NCBI GenBank assembly: GCA_017599285.1
Contig: JAGFXX010000001.1
Location: 558,001-622,000 of the forward strand
Length of the DNA: 64,000 nt
Direction: 5' to 3'
DNA from: Cereibacter azotoformans
Lineage (GTDB): Bacteria; Pseudomonadota; Alphaproteobacteria; Rhodobacterales; Rhodobacteraceae
The notes under the pieces were generated by a model, which did not search any database, was not told where the DNA came from, and worked only from the letters and a program-made list of their open reading frames with translations. The position numbers were made by a program, and so were the translations under genes. Positions 17,184-25,694 of this stretch are shown here, one piece after another. How positions within the stretch are numbered: the stretch's first letter is position 1; each line of letters starts with the position of its first letter.

Positions 17184-17894
17184 ATGGGACATGTTCCTGG
17201 TGGGGGCATCGCATGCGCAGGAGCGCAGCGGGTGCCGGCACGCACGATTGGTGACATATTGATCGTCGATGACCATCCGCTGATGTGCGACGCGCTGGCG
17301 ATGACCCTCACCCATGCCTTCGGGCTGAAGCGGGTGCGCAGCGCGGCCAGCCTGTCGGCCGCCGAGACGCTGCTGCGCGAGGGTCCGCTGCCGGATGCCA
17401 TCGTGCTCGACCTGAACCTGCCCGACGTGCGGGGCATCGAAGGGGTGATGAGCCTTCGCAAGCTTGCGCGCGCCGTTCCGCTGACGGTGATCTCGGCCGA
17501 GGTCGATGCCGAGATGGTGACGGCGGTGATGGCGGCGGGGGCGACGGGCTATGTCTCCAAGAGCCTGCCGCGGCCGCAGATGATCGAGGCCTTCGGGCGG
17601 ATGTGGGCCGGCGAGCCGGTGACGCCCGAGGAATATGATGCCGACGGTGGCGGCGAGGACAGTGGCGAGCAGATGCGCGAACTGGCCCGCAGCTTTGCCA
17701 CCCTCACGCCGCAGCAGATGAACATCCTGCGGCTGATCTGTCAGGGGCGGCCGAACAAGCTGATCTCCTACGAACTCTCGATAGCCGAGGCGACCGTCAA
17801 GACCCACATCGCTGCCATCATGTCCAAGATCAACGTGAGGAACCGCACCCAGGCAGCCCTTCTGGCCAGCAAGGCGCGGCTCTTCGCGCGCTAG
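17184..17894 (+). CDS. LuxR/NarL-type response regulator of the methanol/formaldehyde locus
   Basis: A 236-residue two-component regulator: receiver domain at about residues 23-145 (acidic pocket Asp29-Asp30, phosphoacceptor Asp76 in IVLDLNLPD, Lys in YVSKSLP) and a C-terminal LuxR helix-turn-helix (LTPQQMNILRLICQGRPNKLI, ATVKTHIAAIM). ATG 17184 follows GGGAGGA; the longer frame from 17037 is low-complexity and unlikely. R. sphaeroides adhI is known to be controlled by two-component pairs (AfdRS activates, RfdRS represses), and this could be one of those regulators. I cannot say which. It is followed at 10 bp by a FIST sensor and a hybrid kinase. Confidence 0.88.
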   Translation: MGHVPGGGIACAGAQRVPARTIGDILIVDDHPLMCDALAMTLTHAFGLKRVRSAASLSAAETLLREGPLPDAIVLDLNLPDVRGIEGVMSLRKLARAVPLTVISAEVDAEMVTAVMAAGATGYVSKSLPRPQMIEAFGRMWAGEPVTPEEYDADGGGEDSGEQMRELARSFATLTPQQMNILRLICQGRPNKLISYELSIAEATVKTHIAAIMSKINVRNRTQAALLASKARLFAR

Positions 17895-17904
17895 GGGGCT
17901 GCGG

Positions 17905-19062
17905 TTGGACGAACGCTTTGCGACGGAAGGGGCACGCTCCGGCGACAGCGGGGCGCCGGTCGTGCTGTCCGAGCCGGCCTGCGCGCCGGATCTGGCCGAG
18001 CGGCTGTGCGCGGGGCTTGCGGGGGCGGCGCCGGCGGCGGTTCTGCTGTTCTCGTCACCCGGCGCAGATCTTCCGGCGCTGGCGGCGCGTCTGGGCGCGG
18101 CGCTGGGGGCCCGGATCATCGGCTGCTCCTCGGCAGGCGAGTTTGCCTGCGGCGGCTATGGCAACGGGCATGTGGTGGCGGTGGGGCTGCCCGGCGCGCG
18201 CTTTCACACCGACGCCGTCTGGCTGAGGAACCTCGCGGGGCTGGGCGTGTCGGACTGGATGGCCGAGCTGCGCGCGCTCTTTTCCCGGTTCGAGGGGCAG
18301 CCGCGGCGGCATCGGTTCGGCCTCCTGCTCATCGACGGGCTGAGCCGGCAGGAAGAGCTGGTGGCGGCCACGGTCGACGCGGTGGCCCACCGGCTGCCGG
18401 TGCTGGGCGGATCGGCGGGCGACGGGCTGCGGTTCGAGGAGACCTGCCTCGTCCTTGACGGCGACAGCCACCGGGACAGCGCGATCTTTGCGCTGTTCGA
18501 GACGGATTTCGCGCTGGAGCAGGTGATCTTCGACCATTTCACCCCCTCGGGCAGCCGGATGGTGGTGACGGCGGCGGTGCCCGAAGAACGGCTGATCCTC
18601 GAGATCAACGCCGAGCCCGCGGCCGAGGAGTACGCACGCCTGATCGGCCTTGCCCCCGAGGCGCTGAACCCGCGTGTCTTCGCCGAGAATCCGCTCCTCG
18701 TGCGGATGGGCGGGCAGTATCACGTCCGCGCCATCCGCGAGGTCACGCCCGAGGGCGGGCTTACGCTCATGTCCTCGATCGAGAGCGGCGTGCTGCTGGC
18801 CCTTGGCCGTGCCGACGACCTGACGCATGGGCTTCAGGCCCGGCTCGAGGCGCTGGGAGAGCGTCCGGCGCTGATCCTGGCCTTCGACTGCATCCTGCGC
18901 CGTCTGGCGCTCGAACAGGCCGGGCTGGAACCGGCTGTCGCCCGCCTCTTTGCCGATTGGCGCATCGCGGGCTTCAACACCTACGGCGAGCAGCACGGCG
19001 GCGTGCACGTCAACCAGACCTTCGTGGGTCTCGCGCTGATGGGGCCCGCCCATGCTGCGTGA
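17905..19062 (+). CDS. FIST-domain sensor protein (FIST_N plus FIST_C), NosP-like arrangement
   Basis: A 385-residue cytoplasmic protein with a FIST_N domain (about 35-225; GCSSAGEFACGGYGNG, LPVLGGSAGDG) and a FIST_C domain (about 226-375; HVRAIREVTPEGGLTLMSSI, FNTYGEQHGGVHVNQTFVGLALMG). FIST proteins sense small ligands, and the NosP subgroup binds haem and nitric oxide and controls a hybrid histidine kinase encoded beside it. Here the kinase gene follows and overlaps by 11 bases. Whether a haem ligand exists is not settled by the sequence; His in NGHVV and RFHTDAV are candidates. The start is TTG 17905 behind AGGGGGC. Confidence 0.85.
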   Translation: MDERFATEGARSGDSGAPVVLSEPACAPDLAERLCAGLAGAAPAAVLLFSSPGADLPALAARLGAALGARIIGCSSAGEFACGGYGNGHVVAVGLPGARFHTDAVWLRNLAGLGVSDWMAELRALFSRFEGQPRRHRFGLLLIDGLSRQEELVAATVDAVAHRLPVLGGSAGDGLRFEETCLVLDGDSHRDSAIFALFETDFALEQVIFDHFTPSGSRMVVTAAVPEERLILEINAEPAAEEYARLIGLAPEALNPRVFAENPLLVRMGGQYHVRAIREVTPEGGLTLMSSIESGVLLALGRADDLTHGLQARLEALGERPALILAFDCILRRLALEQAGLEPAVARLFADWRIAGFNTYGEQHGGVHVNQTFVGLALMGPAHAA

Positions 19063-20482
19063 CGGTGACGATCTCGAACGGCAGGTCGAAAAGCTCAAGC
19101 GGATCAACGCGGCGCTGATCGACCGGCTGGACCGGGCCGATGCCTCGCGGGGCTCGCACTGGATGCTGTTCCAGACCGCCGCCGTGCTCGAGCAGGAGCT
19201 GCTCGCCCGCAACCGCGATCTCGAACAGGCGCTGGCCCATCTGGAGGCGGTCAACCGCGAGCTGGCCCTCGCGCGGGAAACCGCGGACGAGGCCAACCGC
19301 TCGAAGACCCGTTTCCTGCGGGCCGCCAGCCACGATCTGCTGCAACCGCTGAGCGCGGCGAAGCTGTTCCTGTCGCATCTGTCCGAAACGGTGAGCGAGC
19401 CCTTGCAGGTCGATCTGGTGACGCGCATCGCCACGGCCTTCGACTCCACCGAAGAGCTGATCCGCGCGCTGCTCGAGATCTCGCGGCTCGATTCGGTCCG
19501 TCTCGACATTTCCAGCGAGCGCGTCTCGCTGGGCCGGCTCTTCCAGCGGCTGATGGTCGATTTCCAGAACGACGCCGAGGCGCGGGGCCTTGAGCTGCGC
19601 TTCGTGATCTCGTCGGCCACCGTGATGTCGAACCCCGTCTTCCTGCGGCGCATCGCGCAGAACCTGATCTCGAACGCGATCAAGTACACGCGGACCGGCC
19701 GGGTGCTGGTGGGCGCCCGGCGCGAGGGGGCGGATGTCTGGCTCGAGGTGCATGACACGGGCCCCGGCATCGCCCCCAAGGACCGCGAGCGGATCTTCAA
19801 CGAGTTCGAGCGGCTGGCCCCCGACGGAGAGGAGCCGGGCACGGGCCTCGGCCTCTCGATCGTGCGGCGCGCCTGCCTGCGGCTCGGCCACGAGATCGCG
19901 CTCGACAGCGCGCCGGGGCGGGGCTCGGTCTTTCGCATCCGTTTGCCGCGCGCGCTCGAGGCGCCGGGGGCGCTGGCGGCCGGGCCGGCTCCGGCTGCGA
20001 CCACCGGCGCCGTGCAGCGGCTGGCGGGGACGCCGCCCGATCCGTTGCTGATGGCCGATCCCATGGCGGGCCCTGCGCCGGCCTCGCTCGCGGGGCGGCG
20101 GGTGCTGGTGGTCGAGAATGACGCGGCGATGCGCGACGCCTACGCGCTCCTGCTGCGGCGTTGGGGGATGGTGGTGGCCGCGGCAGACGGCACGCAGGCG
20201 GCGCTGGCGCAGGTTGCGGGCTTCGTGCCGGAAGCCCTCGTCACCGACTACCGACTCGACCGGGACGACACCGGCCTCGGCACCATCGCCGCGCTGCGCC
20301 GCAGGCTCGGGACGCGGCTGCCCGCGCTGATCGTCACCGCCGAGCCCGACCCGCAACTTGAGGCGCAGGCCGACCGGCTGACCTCGGCGCTGCTGCGCAA
20401 GCCCGTCTCGGAGAGCGAGCTTCGCGAGACGCTCTCGGCGCTTCTCGACGCCCGCAGCCGGGGTGCGGCCGCGGCGGAATGA
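19052..20482 (+). CDS. Hybrid histidine kinase with C-terminal receiver, no membrane segment
   Basis: A 476-residue soluble kinase. The N-terminal 80 residues form a coiled coil, then comes the HisKA helix with His94 (ASHDLLQPLSAAK), the ATPase domain (QNLISNAIKYT, DTGPGIAPKD, GTGLGLSI) and, after a Pro/Ala linker, a receiver domain at about 347-465 (VLVVENDAAMRD, phosphoacceptor Asp in LVTDYRLDRDD). The usual second acidic residue is Asn (EN rather than DD). With no sensor domain of its own it must depend on a partner, most likely the overlapping FIST protein. The output is probably the LuxR-type regulator upstream. AfdS or RfdS of R. sphaeroides are candidate names. Confidence 0.9.
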   Translation: MLRDGDDLERQVEKLKRINAALIDRLDRADASRGSHWMLFQTAAVLEQELLARNRDLEQALAHLEAVNRELALARETADEANRSKTRFLRAASHDLLQPLSAAKLFLSHLSETVSEPLQVDLVTRIATAFDSTEELIRALLEISRLDSVRLDISSERVSLGRLFQRLMVDFQNDAEARGLELRFVISSATVMSNPVFLRRIAQNLISNAIKYTRTGRVLVGARREGADVWLEVHDTGPGIAPKDRERIFNEFERLAPDGEEPGTGLGLSIVRRACLRLGHEIALDSAPGRGSVFRIRLPRALEAPGALAAGPAPAATTGAVQRLAGTPPDPLLMADPMAGPAPASLAGRRVLVVENDAAMRDAYALLLRRWGMVVAAADGTQAALAQVAGFVPEALVTDYRLDRDDTGLGTIAALRRRLGTRLPALIVTAEPDPQLEAQADRLTSALLRKPVSESELRETLSALLDARSRGAAAAE

Positions 20483-20492
20483 AAGGATGAGA

Positions 20493-21098
20493 ATGAAACC
20501 TATACGAGCGATGCTTCTGCTGGGGGCCCTGATGGCGGGGTCGGCCGTCGAGGCGGGGCGGCTGGCCGAGGTGATCTTCCGCCCCGGCGCCTTCGCCGCG
20601 ACCGACGTCACACGCTACGCCCACATGCGGACAGGCCCCGAGGTGGAGGGTCTGCGGCTTGTCGCCAGCGGCGAACTCGTGGTGACACCCGAGGCGGGCG
20701 ACGGCGGCCCCCGTCTTGCGCTCATCCACCGCGTCGAGGGGCACGACCTGCCCGTCGCGGACTTCGCGGCCTCGGGCGGGGATCCGGTGCTGCTGTGGTT
20801 TCTCGAGAATACGGTGCGCAGCATGGCGACCATCACCAAGGGCAGCCCGTTCTACATCCGCAACCGGATGCGCGAGGCGCTCGGTGCGGCCGGGCTTGCC
20901 GAGGCCGAGGGGCCGGTCACGGCCGAGCTGCGCCCGTTCGAGACGGACGAGAGGCGCGAGGAGATGGGCGCCTTTGCCGATCTGGTCCTGCGTATCACCG
21001 TGGACCCTTCGGCGCTCGTGCCGCTTCGCGCCCTTGAGGTCGATACGACGGCCGCGGGCGGGAGCTACCGGGAAACCCTGACGCTGGAGGGGCCATGA
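20493..21098 (+). CDS. Secreted protein of unknown function downstream of the kinase
   Basis: A 201-residue protein with a signal peptide (AMLLLGALMAGSAVEAG). The mature part alternates strands and helices, with the markers VTRYAHMRTGPEVEG, LIHRVEGHDLPVADF and FLENTVRSMATITKGSPFYIRNRM. No cysteines are seen. I do not recognise a characterised family. The start could be ATG 20487 or 20493; GAAAGGA lies just upstream and gives better spacing for 20493. It is 10 bp past the kinase stop and overlaps the next gene, so it belongs to the same operon and may be an output of that pathway. Confidence 0.72.
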   Translation: MKPIRAMLLLGALMAGSAVEAGRLAEVIFRPGAFAATDVTRYAHMRTGPEVEGLRLVASGELVVTPEAGDGGPRLALIHRVEGHDLPVADFAASGGDPVLLWFLENTVRSMATITKGSPFYIRNRMREALGAAGLAEAEGPVTAELRPFETDERREEMGAFADLVLRITVDPSALVPLRALEVDTTAAGGSYRETLTLEGP

Positions 21099-21565
21099 CC
21101 CTGCGCTTTCTCCTGACCCTTGCCCTTCTGCCTCTGCCTGCGCTGGCCCAGACGGCCGGAGAGGCGCCCCCTCCGGCGGTGGCCGGGGGCAGCGCCGGGA
21201 TCTCCGAGCCAGACGCGGGTGCCGGGGGGCGCTTGTCGGGGCCGGATGCCGGTGCCGTGCGGGCCGCACCCGACCTCCATTTCGACGAGAGCCTGAATGA
21301 TTATCCGACGCTGGCGCGGGCCGACTATATCTTCGCCTGCCTTGCCGCGAACGGACAGGACCGCAACACGATGCGTCGCTGTGCCTGCTCGATCGATGTG
21401 ATCGCCTCGATCCTGCCCTACGAGGCCTACGAGAAGGCCGAAACCATCCTTGCGATGCGTCTGGGTGCGGGCGAGCGCGCGAACCTCTTCCGCATTCCCT
21501 CGACCCAGGCCGGTGTCGCCGATCTCCGCCGCGCGCAGGCCGAGGCCGAGATGACCTGCTTCTGA
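21095..21565 (+). CDS. Cysteine-containing secreted protein, last gene of the C1 operon
   Basis: A 156-residue protein with a signal peptide (FLLTLALLPLPALAQ), then a Pro/Ala/Gly-rich linker to about residue 65, then a compact domain with four cysteines: FACLAANGQ, RRCACSIDVIASIL and a terminal MTCF. The spacing suggests two disulfides or a metal site. I do not recognise a named family with certainty. It overlaps the preceding gene by four bases and is followed by a bidirectional hairpin. Confidence 0.72.
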   Translation: MTLRFLLTLALLPLPALAQTAGEAPPPAVAGGSAGISEPDAGAGGRLSGPDAGAVRAAPDLHFDESLNDYPTLARADYIFACLAANGQDRNTMRRCACSIDVIASILPYEAYEKAETILAMRLGAGERANLFRIPSTQAGVADLRRAQAEAEMTCF

Positions 21566-21567
21566 CG

Positions 21568-21600
21568 CCACGGCCGGGCCCGCGCTAGCGCCGGCCGTGG
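21568..21600. terminator. Bidirectional hairpin between convergent genes
   Basis: A 10-bp perfect stem CCACGGCCGG/CCGGCCGTGG (21568-21577 with 21591-21600) encloses 13 bases. It lies at the end of the plus-strand C1 operon and overlaps the last codons of the minus-strand ABC ATPase gene, so it could end transcripts from both sides. There is no T tract. Confidence 0.5.
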
Positions 21601-22373
21601 AAGTCCGAGCCCGGGTCGTTCAACACCATGTCGCGCAGCCGGTCCCAGAGGTGGCGGCGCAGCTCGGCGTAAAGGGGCAGGGCGCGGATGTCGCCCTCCC
21701 ACCGGGGCCGCGGGAAGGGCACCTCCAGTTCCTCGACCACGCGGCCCGGACGCGGCGACATGAGCAGGATCCGGTCGGCCATGATCAGCGCCTCATCGAC
21801 CGAGTGGGTCACGAAAAGCACCGTCGCCGGCCGCCGCTCCATCAGCCGCATCAGCTCGATCTGCATCAGTTCGCGCGACTGCGCGTCGAGGCTGGCGAAG
21901 GGCTCGTCCATCAAGAGGATCCCCGGCTCGGCCGCCAGCGCGCGGGCGAGCGCCAGTCGCTGCCGCATCCCGCCCGAGAGCTGCGCAGGCCAGCTTTTCG
22001 CGAAGCGTGAAAGGCCGACCAGATCGAGATAGGCATCGGCGCGCGCCCGCGCTTCGGCGCGGGGCAGATGGGGCAGCGCGAAGGCCACGTTCTCGCGCGC
22101 GCTCTTCCACGGGATCAGGCGGAAGGACTGGAAGACCATCGCCGCATCCGCGCCCGGCCGCGGAGGGCGGTCATCCACGCTCACGCGCCCCTCGTCGGGC
22201 GGGAGCAGGCCCGCGACCAGCCGCAAGAGGGTGGTCTTGCCGCAACCCGACGGGCCGAGCACCACCACCACCTCGTTGCGCCTCAGCGAGAGCGAGACCC
22301 GCTCGAGCGCCGGCATCCGGTCGGTGCCCTGCCCGAAGGCGAGCGAGACCTGCTCGAGCCGGACGTGCGTCAC
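21585..22373 (-). CDS. NitT/TauT-type ABC importer ATP-binding protein
   Basis: A 262-residue ABC ATPase. Walker A is GPSGCGKTT, the Q-loop is MVFQSFRLIPWKSARENV, the signature is LSGGMRQR, Walker B is ILLMDEPFASLD, and the switch is VTHSVDEA. The Q-loop context and the SPRPGRVVEE tail place it in the nitrate/sulfonate/taurine class. The start is GTG 22373, overlapping the stop of the binding-protein gene (GTGA), so translation is coupled. The substrate is unknown. Confidence 0.88.
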   Translation of the reverse strand: MTHVRLEQVSLAFGQGTDRMPALERVSLSLRRNEVVVVLGPSGCGKTTLLRLVAGLLPPDEGRVSVDDRPPRPGADAAMVFQSFRLIPWKSARENVAFALPHLPRAEARARADAYLDLVGLSRFAKSWPAQLSGGMRQRLALARALAAEPGILLMDEPFASLDAQSRELMQIELMRLMERRPATVLFVTHSVDEALIMADRILLMSPRPGRVVEELEVPFPRPRWEGDIRALPLYAELRRHLWDRLRDMVLNDPGSDFHGRR

Positions 22374-23356
22374 CCCTCGGCCGGGCCGAGCTTCCGCAGC
22401 ACCGTCTCGAGCGGCCCGAAGTCGGTCCATTCCTCGAGCCGCACCGGGCGGAGACCCTGGAAGTCCTCCGTGCCGTACATCCATTCCGTCGTCACCTTCA
22501 GTTCCTCACGCGTGAGGCCGCCGTCCACGCTCCAGCTGTTGCGGTAGGCCTCGGCCAGCACCATCAGATCCTCGCGCGCCACGTCCGGCCGCGCCACCAC
22601 CATCCGCTCCACCCATAGGTCCGGGTCCTGAAAGTCGCGCGACGCGAGGACCAGCGCCTCGATCACCGCCTCGACCTCGGCCCGGCGGCTCCCGAGCACC
22701 TGGGTCGTGACCACATTGACCTTGGTCGTCACCGGGGCGGCGGCGAAATAGTCGTCCATGCCCACGAGGATGCTGACGCTGTCACGGTCGGGCATCGCGG
22801 ACCAGGTGCCGATGGACATGGTGGTGGCATCGACCTGACCGGCCAGCAGCGCCTGCGCGCGGACGGCGGGCTGGCCCAGCGGCACCAGATCCATCCGGTC
22901 CATGTCGACTCCCTTGGCCGCCAGCACCTTGGCGCTCAGAGAATGGTCGAGCGAGCCGAGGCGGCCGATGCCGAAGCTGCGCCCCTCGAGCTGCGCAGGA
23001 TCGGTGATGTCGGGCCGTGCCGCGATCAGGAACGGCAGCGACTTGTTGGGCGACATCACGGCGCGCAGGTCGCTCGTGCCCCGCGCCACCATCTGCAGCA
23101 GCGCATCGGTCGAGACATTGGCCATCTCGCCTTCGCCCGCCTGAAGGGCCGCCATCGCCATCGGCGTCTGCTGGACGCGCACCAGCTCGACCTCGACCCC
23201 CGCCCGCTCGAAATAGCCGTTGGCCAGGGCCAGATCCACGACCGAGTTCGGCACCAGCGGCGTCTCGAGGTCGCTGATGATGAGGCGGAAGGGCTCGGCC
23301 GACGCGGGCAGGGCGAGGACGAGCAGCAGGGCGAAGGGGGCGAGAAGTCGGTTCAT
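22370..23356 (-). CDS. NitT/TauT-type ABC importer substrate-binding protein
   Basis: A 328-residue periplasmic binding protein with a signal peptide (LLAPFALLLVLALPASAEP) and the NMT1/SsuA-like type II fold: FRLIISDLETPLVPNSVVDLALANGYFERAGVEVE, then LEGRSFGIGRLGSLDHSLSAK. The ligand cannot be read from sequence; relatives bind sulfonates, pyrimidine precursors or nitrate. ATG 23356 follows GGAGG; an ATG at 23371 is an alternative. It is the middle gene of a permease-binding protein-ATPase operon facing the C1 island. Confidence 0.87.
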   Translation of the reverse strand: MNRLLAPFALLLVLALPASAEPFRLIISDLETPLVPNSVVDLALANGYFERAGVEVELVRVQQTPMAMAALQAGEGEMANVSTDALLQMVARGTSDLRAVMSPNKSLPFLIAARPDITDPAQLEGRSFGIGRLGSLDHSLSAKVLAAKGVDMDRMDLVPLGQPAVRAQALLAGQVDATTMSIGTWSAMPDRDSVSILVGMDDYFAAAPVTTKVNVVTTQVLGSRRAEVEAVIEALVLASRDFQDPDLWVERMVVARPDVAREDLMVLAEAYRNSWSVDGGLTREELKVTTEWMYGTEDFQGLRPVRLEEWTDFGPLETVLRKLGPAEG

Positions 23357-23374
23357 GGATCCTCCGGTCACGGG

Positions 23375-24175
23375 TTACGGCCTGCCCGGAAGGCGCCAGC
23401 GCGACAGGCGGCCCTCCAGCAGGCGAAGGCTCTCGGTCACGATCACGCCGATCGCGGCGAGGGCCAGCACGATCACGAAATATTCCGCCATGCGGAAGGT
23501 GTTGCCATAGAGGGCGAGCAGACCCCCGAGACCGGACACGGCGGTGTAGAGTTCGGCCACCACGGTGTTGATCAGGCCGATGGTGGCGCCAAGGCGCAGC
23601 CCCACCACAAGGAAGGGCAGCGCGCCGGGCAGGACCACATGGATCTGGATGCGCGTCGCCGAGGCGCCGGTCGAGCGGGCCATCTCGATCAGCTCTTCAT
23701 CGCGGGCCTGCACGCCCGCATAGGTGTTGAGGATGATGGGCATGACCGCGCCGAGAAAGACGATCATGGCCTTCGCCTCGATCCCGAGGCCGAGCAGCAC
23801 GATGATGAGGGGGATGAAGGCCACCCGTGGCGTCGCGGCGAGGGCAAAGACGAAGACATCGACCGTGCGCCCGAAGAGACGCACCATGCCCATCAGCGCC
23901 CCCAGCGGGATGCCCACAAGGATCGCCGCGCCGAGGCCCGTGCCATAGGTGATGAGGCTCTGTCCAAGCGCGCCCTGCAGCCGGCCCTCCGAGAGGAGGC
24001 GCCTGGCCGCCTCGACCGTGGCCGCGGGCGACGGGATCATCCCCCTCGGTACGGTGGCCGCGGCCAGGGCCCACAGAAGGATCAGGCAGAGCAGGAACGC
24101 AAGGCGCATCAGGGTGACCGTCCCGGCACCCGCCGGGCGCCGGCCGGGGCCGTTCTGCGGTCTCGGTCCTGTCAT
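23375..24175 (-). CDS. NitT/TauT-type ABC importer permease
   Basis: A 266-residue inner-membrane permease of the binding-protein-dependent class with about six hydrophobic segments. The conserved cytoplasmic EAA loop reads EMARSTGASATRIQIHVVLPGALPF. The first segment is LMRLAFLLCLILLWALAAA near residue 25. ATG 24175 follows GGGAGGGG; ATG 24109 would begin directly at the first hydrophobic segment and is an alternative. It is the first gene of the three-gene importer operon, ending 18 bp before the binding-protein start. Confidence 0.88.
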   Translation of the reverse strand: MTGPRPQNGPGRRPAGAGTVTLMRLAFLLCLILLWALAAATVPRGMIPSPAATVEAARRLLSEGRLQGALGQSLITYGTGLGAAILVGIPLGALMGMVRLFGRTVDVFVFALAATPRVAFIPLIIVLLGLGIEAKAMIVFLGAVMPIILNTYAGVQARDEELIEMARSTGASATRIQIHVVLPGALPFLVVGLRLGATIGLINTVVAELYTAVSGLGGLLALYGNTFRMAEYFVIVLALAAIGVIVTESLRLLEGRLSRWRLPGRP

Positions 24176-24260
24176 CCGACCCCTCCCTGGCCGTCCGTCC
24201 GGCGAGAGTTGCAGGATCGGCCGGGGCCAGCAATCCCACTTTAGGGGGAGGCGGCCGCCC

Positions 24261-24953
24261 TCAGCCCAGAGCGTAGCCCGCGCCGCGGACGGTGCGGACG
24301 GGATCCTCGCCGCCGTGCACGCAGAGCGCCTTGCGCAGGCGGCCCACATGGACATCGACGGTGCGGCTGTCCACATAGATGTCCCGGCCCCAGACCCGGT
24401 CGAGAAGCTGTTCGCGGCTCCAGACCCGGCCCGGCTTTTCCATGAAGGTCGAGAGCAGCCGGAACTCGGTCGGGCCGAGCTTGAGGATCTGGCCGGCGCG
24501 GTGAACCTTGTGGGTCTCGGGATCGAGGCGGATGTCCTCGAACTCGAGCGTGAGCCCCACACTCGAAGGCCGCGCGCGGCGAAGCTGGCTGCGCACGCGG
24601 GCCATCAGCTCGACCACCGAATAGGGCTTGACCACATAGTCGTCGGCCCCGGTCTCGAGGCCGCGCACCCGGTCCACCTCTTCCGAGCGGGCCGAGAGCA
24701 TGATGATCGGCACCGAGCGCGTCGAGGGGCGCGACTTCAACTGGCGGCAGACCTCGATGCCCGAGACCGACGGGAGCATCCAGTCGAGCACGATCACATC
24801 CGGCCCCGTCTCCTCGACAAGCATCAGCGCCTCGTCGCCGGTGCCCGCCTGCACCACGCGAAAGCCTTCGGATTCGAGGTTGTAGGACAGAACCTCGCGC
24901 TGGGCGGGCTCGTCCTCGACGAGCAGGACGACGGGCTGGTCGGCGGGCGACAT
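24261..24953 (-). CDS. phoB: Phosphate regulon response regulator PhoB
   Basis: A 230-residue OmpR/PhoB-family regulator. The receiver has the acidic pair in VLLVEDEPAQRE, the phosphoacceptor in VIVLDWMLPSVSG and Lys in DYVVKPYS; the C-terminal winged helix reads EFRLLSTFMEKPGRVWSREQLLDRVWG and TVDVHVGRLRKAL. It activates genes with PHO boxes under phosphate limitation. It is the last gene of the pst-phoU-phoB operon; its ATG overlaps the phoU stop. The sensor kinase phoR is not in this operon. Confidence 0.95.
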   Translation of the reverse strand: MSPADQPVVLLVEDEPAQREVLSYNLESEGFRVVQAGTGDEALMLVEETGPDVIVLDWMLPSVSGIEVCRQLKSRPSTRSVPIIMLSARSEEVDRVRGLETGADDYVVKPYSVVELMARVRSQLRRARPSSVGLTLEFEDIRLDPETHKVHRAGQILKLGPTEFRLLSTFMEKPGRVWSREQLLDRVWGRDIYVDSRTVDVHVGRLRKALCVHGGEDPVRTVRGAGYALG

Positions 24954-25681
24954 CAGCCGGCCTCCCCGACGGCGAGGCCGGTGCTGCTGGCGGTCATGTC
25001 GGCCTTGGGGCGGGGCTCCTCGGGCAGGCGTCCGGTCACCAGATAGATCACCTGCTCGGCGATCGAGGTGGCGTGGTCGCCCATGCGTTCGATGTTCTTG
25101 GCGATGAAATGCAGGTGCATGCAGGCGGTGATGTTGCGCGGATCCTCCATCATGTGGGTCAGGAACTCGCGGAACAGCGCATTGTACATCTGGTCCACCT
25201 CGCGGTCGCGCTGGCGCACGTCGGCCGCAAGCTGGGCATCGCGGTGGATGTAGCTGTCGAGCGCATCCTTGAGGAGAAGCTCGACCGTCTTGGCCATGCG
25301 CCGGATCGAGCCCGCGGAATCCCCCACCTGCGCAAGCTGGCCCAGAACGACCGCACGCTTGGCGAGGTTCTTGGCATAGTCGCCGCAGCGTTCGAGGGCG
25401 GCCGCGATCTTGATCACCGTCAGCACGGTGCGTAGGTCTGTCGCGGTCGGCGAGCGCAGCGCGATGAGCCGCGCGGCCTCCGCCTGGATGCGTTCCTCGA
25501 GCGCGTCGATGGCGGCGTCGTTGCGCCGGACCTGCTCGGCCAGTTCCTCGTCGCGGGTCTCGAGCGCCTGGGCCGCGTCGAGGATCGCCGCCTCGACCAT
25601 GCCGCCCATCTTCATGATGAGGGCCTGCACGGCTTCGAGATCGCGGTCGAAGGCCTGGAAGATATGGGGTTCGGTCATCAT
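24953..25681 (-). CDS. phoU: Phosphate signalling complex protein PhoU
   Basis: A 242-residue all-helical PhoU made of two repeated three-helix domains, each with a metal-binding E/DxxxD-type helix (RCGDYAKNLAKRAVVL at about residue 95 and ERMGDHATSIAEQVIYL at about 205). PhoU links the Pst transporter to the PhoR sensor and damps the response when phosphate is plentiful. ATG 25681 is followed at once by a second ATG (25678); both follow GAGGAGGAGG. Between pstB and phoB, as usual. Confidence 0.95.
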   Translation of the reverse strand: MMTEPHIFQAFDRDLEAVQALIMKMGGMVEAAILDAAQALETRDEELAEQVRRNDAAIDALEERIQAEAARLIALRSPTATDLRTVLTVIKIAAALERCGDYAKNLAKRAVVLGQLAQVGDSAGSIRRMAKTVELLLKDALDSYIHRDAQLAADVRQRDREVDQMYNALFREFLTHMMEDPRNITACMHLHFIAKNIERMGDHATSIAEQVIYLVTGRLPEEPRPKADMTASSTGLAVGEAG

Positions 25682-25694
25682 GCGGTCCTCCTCC

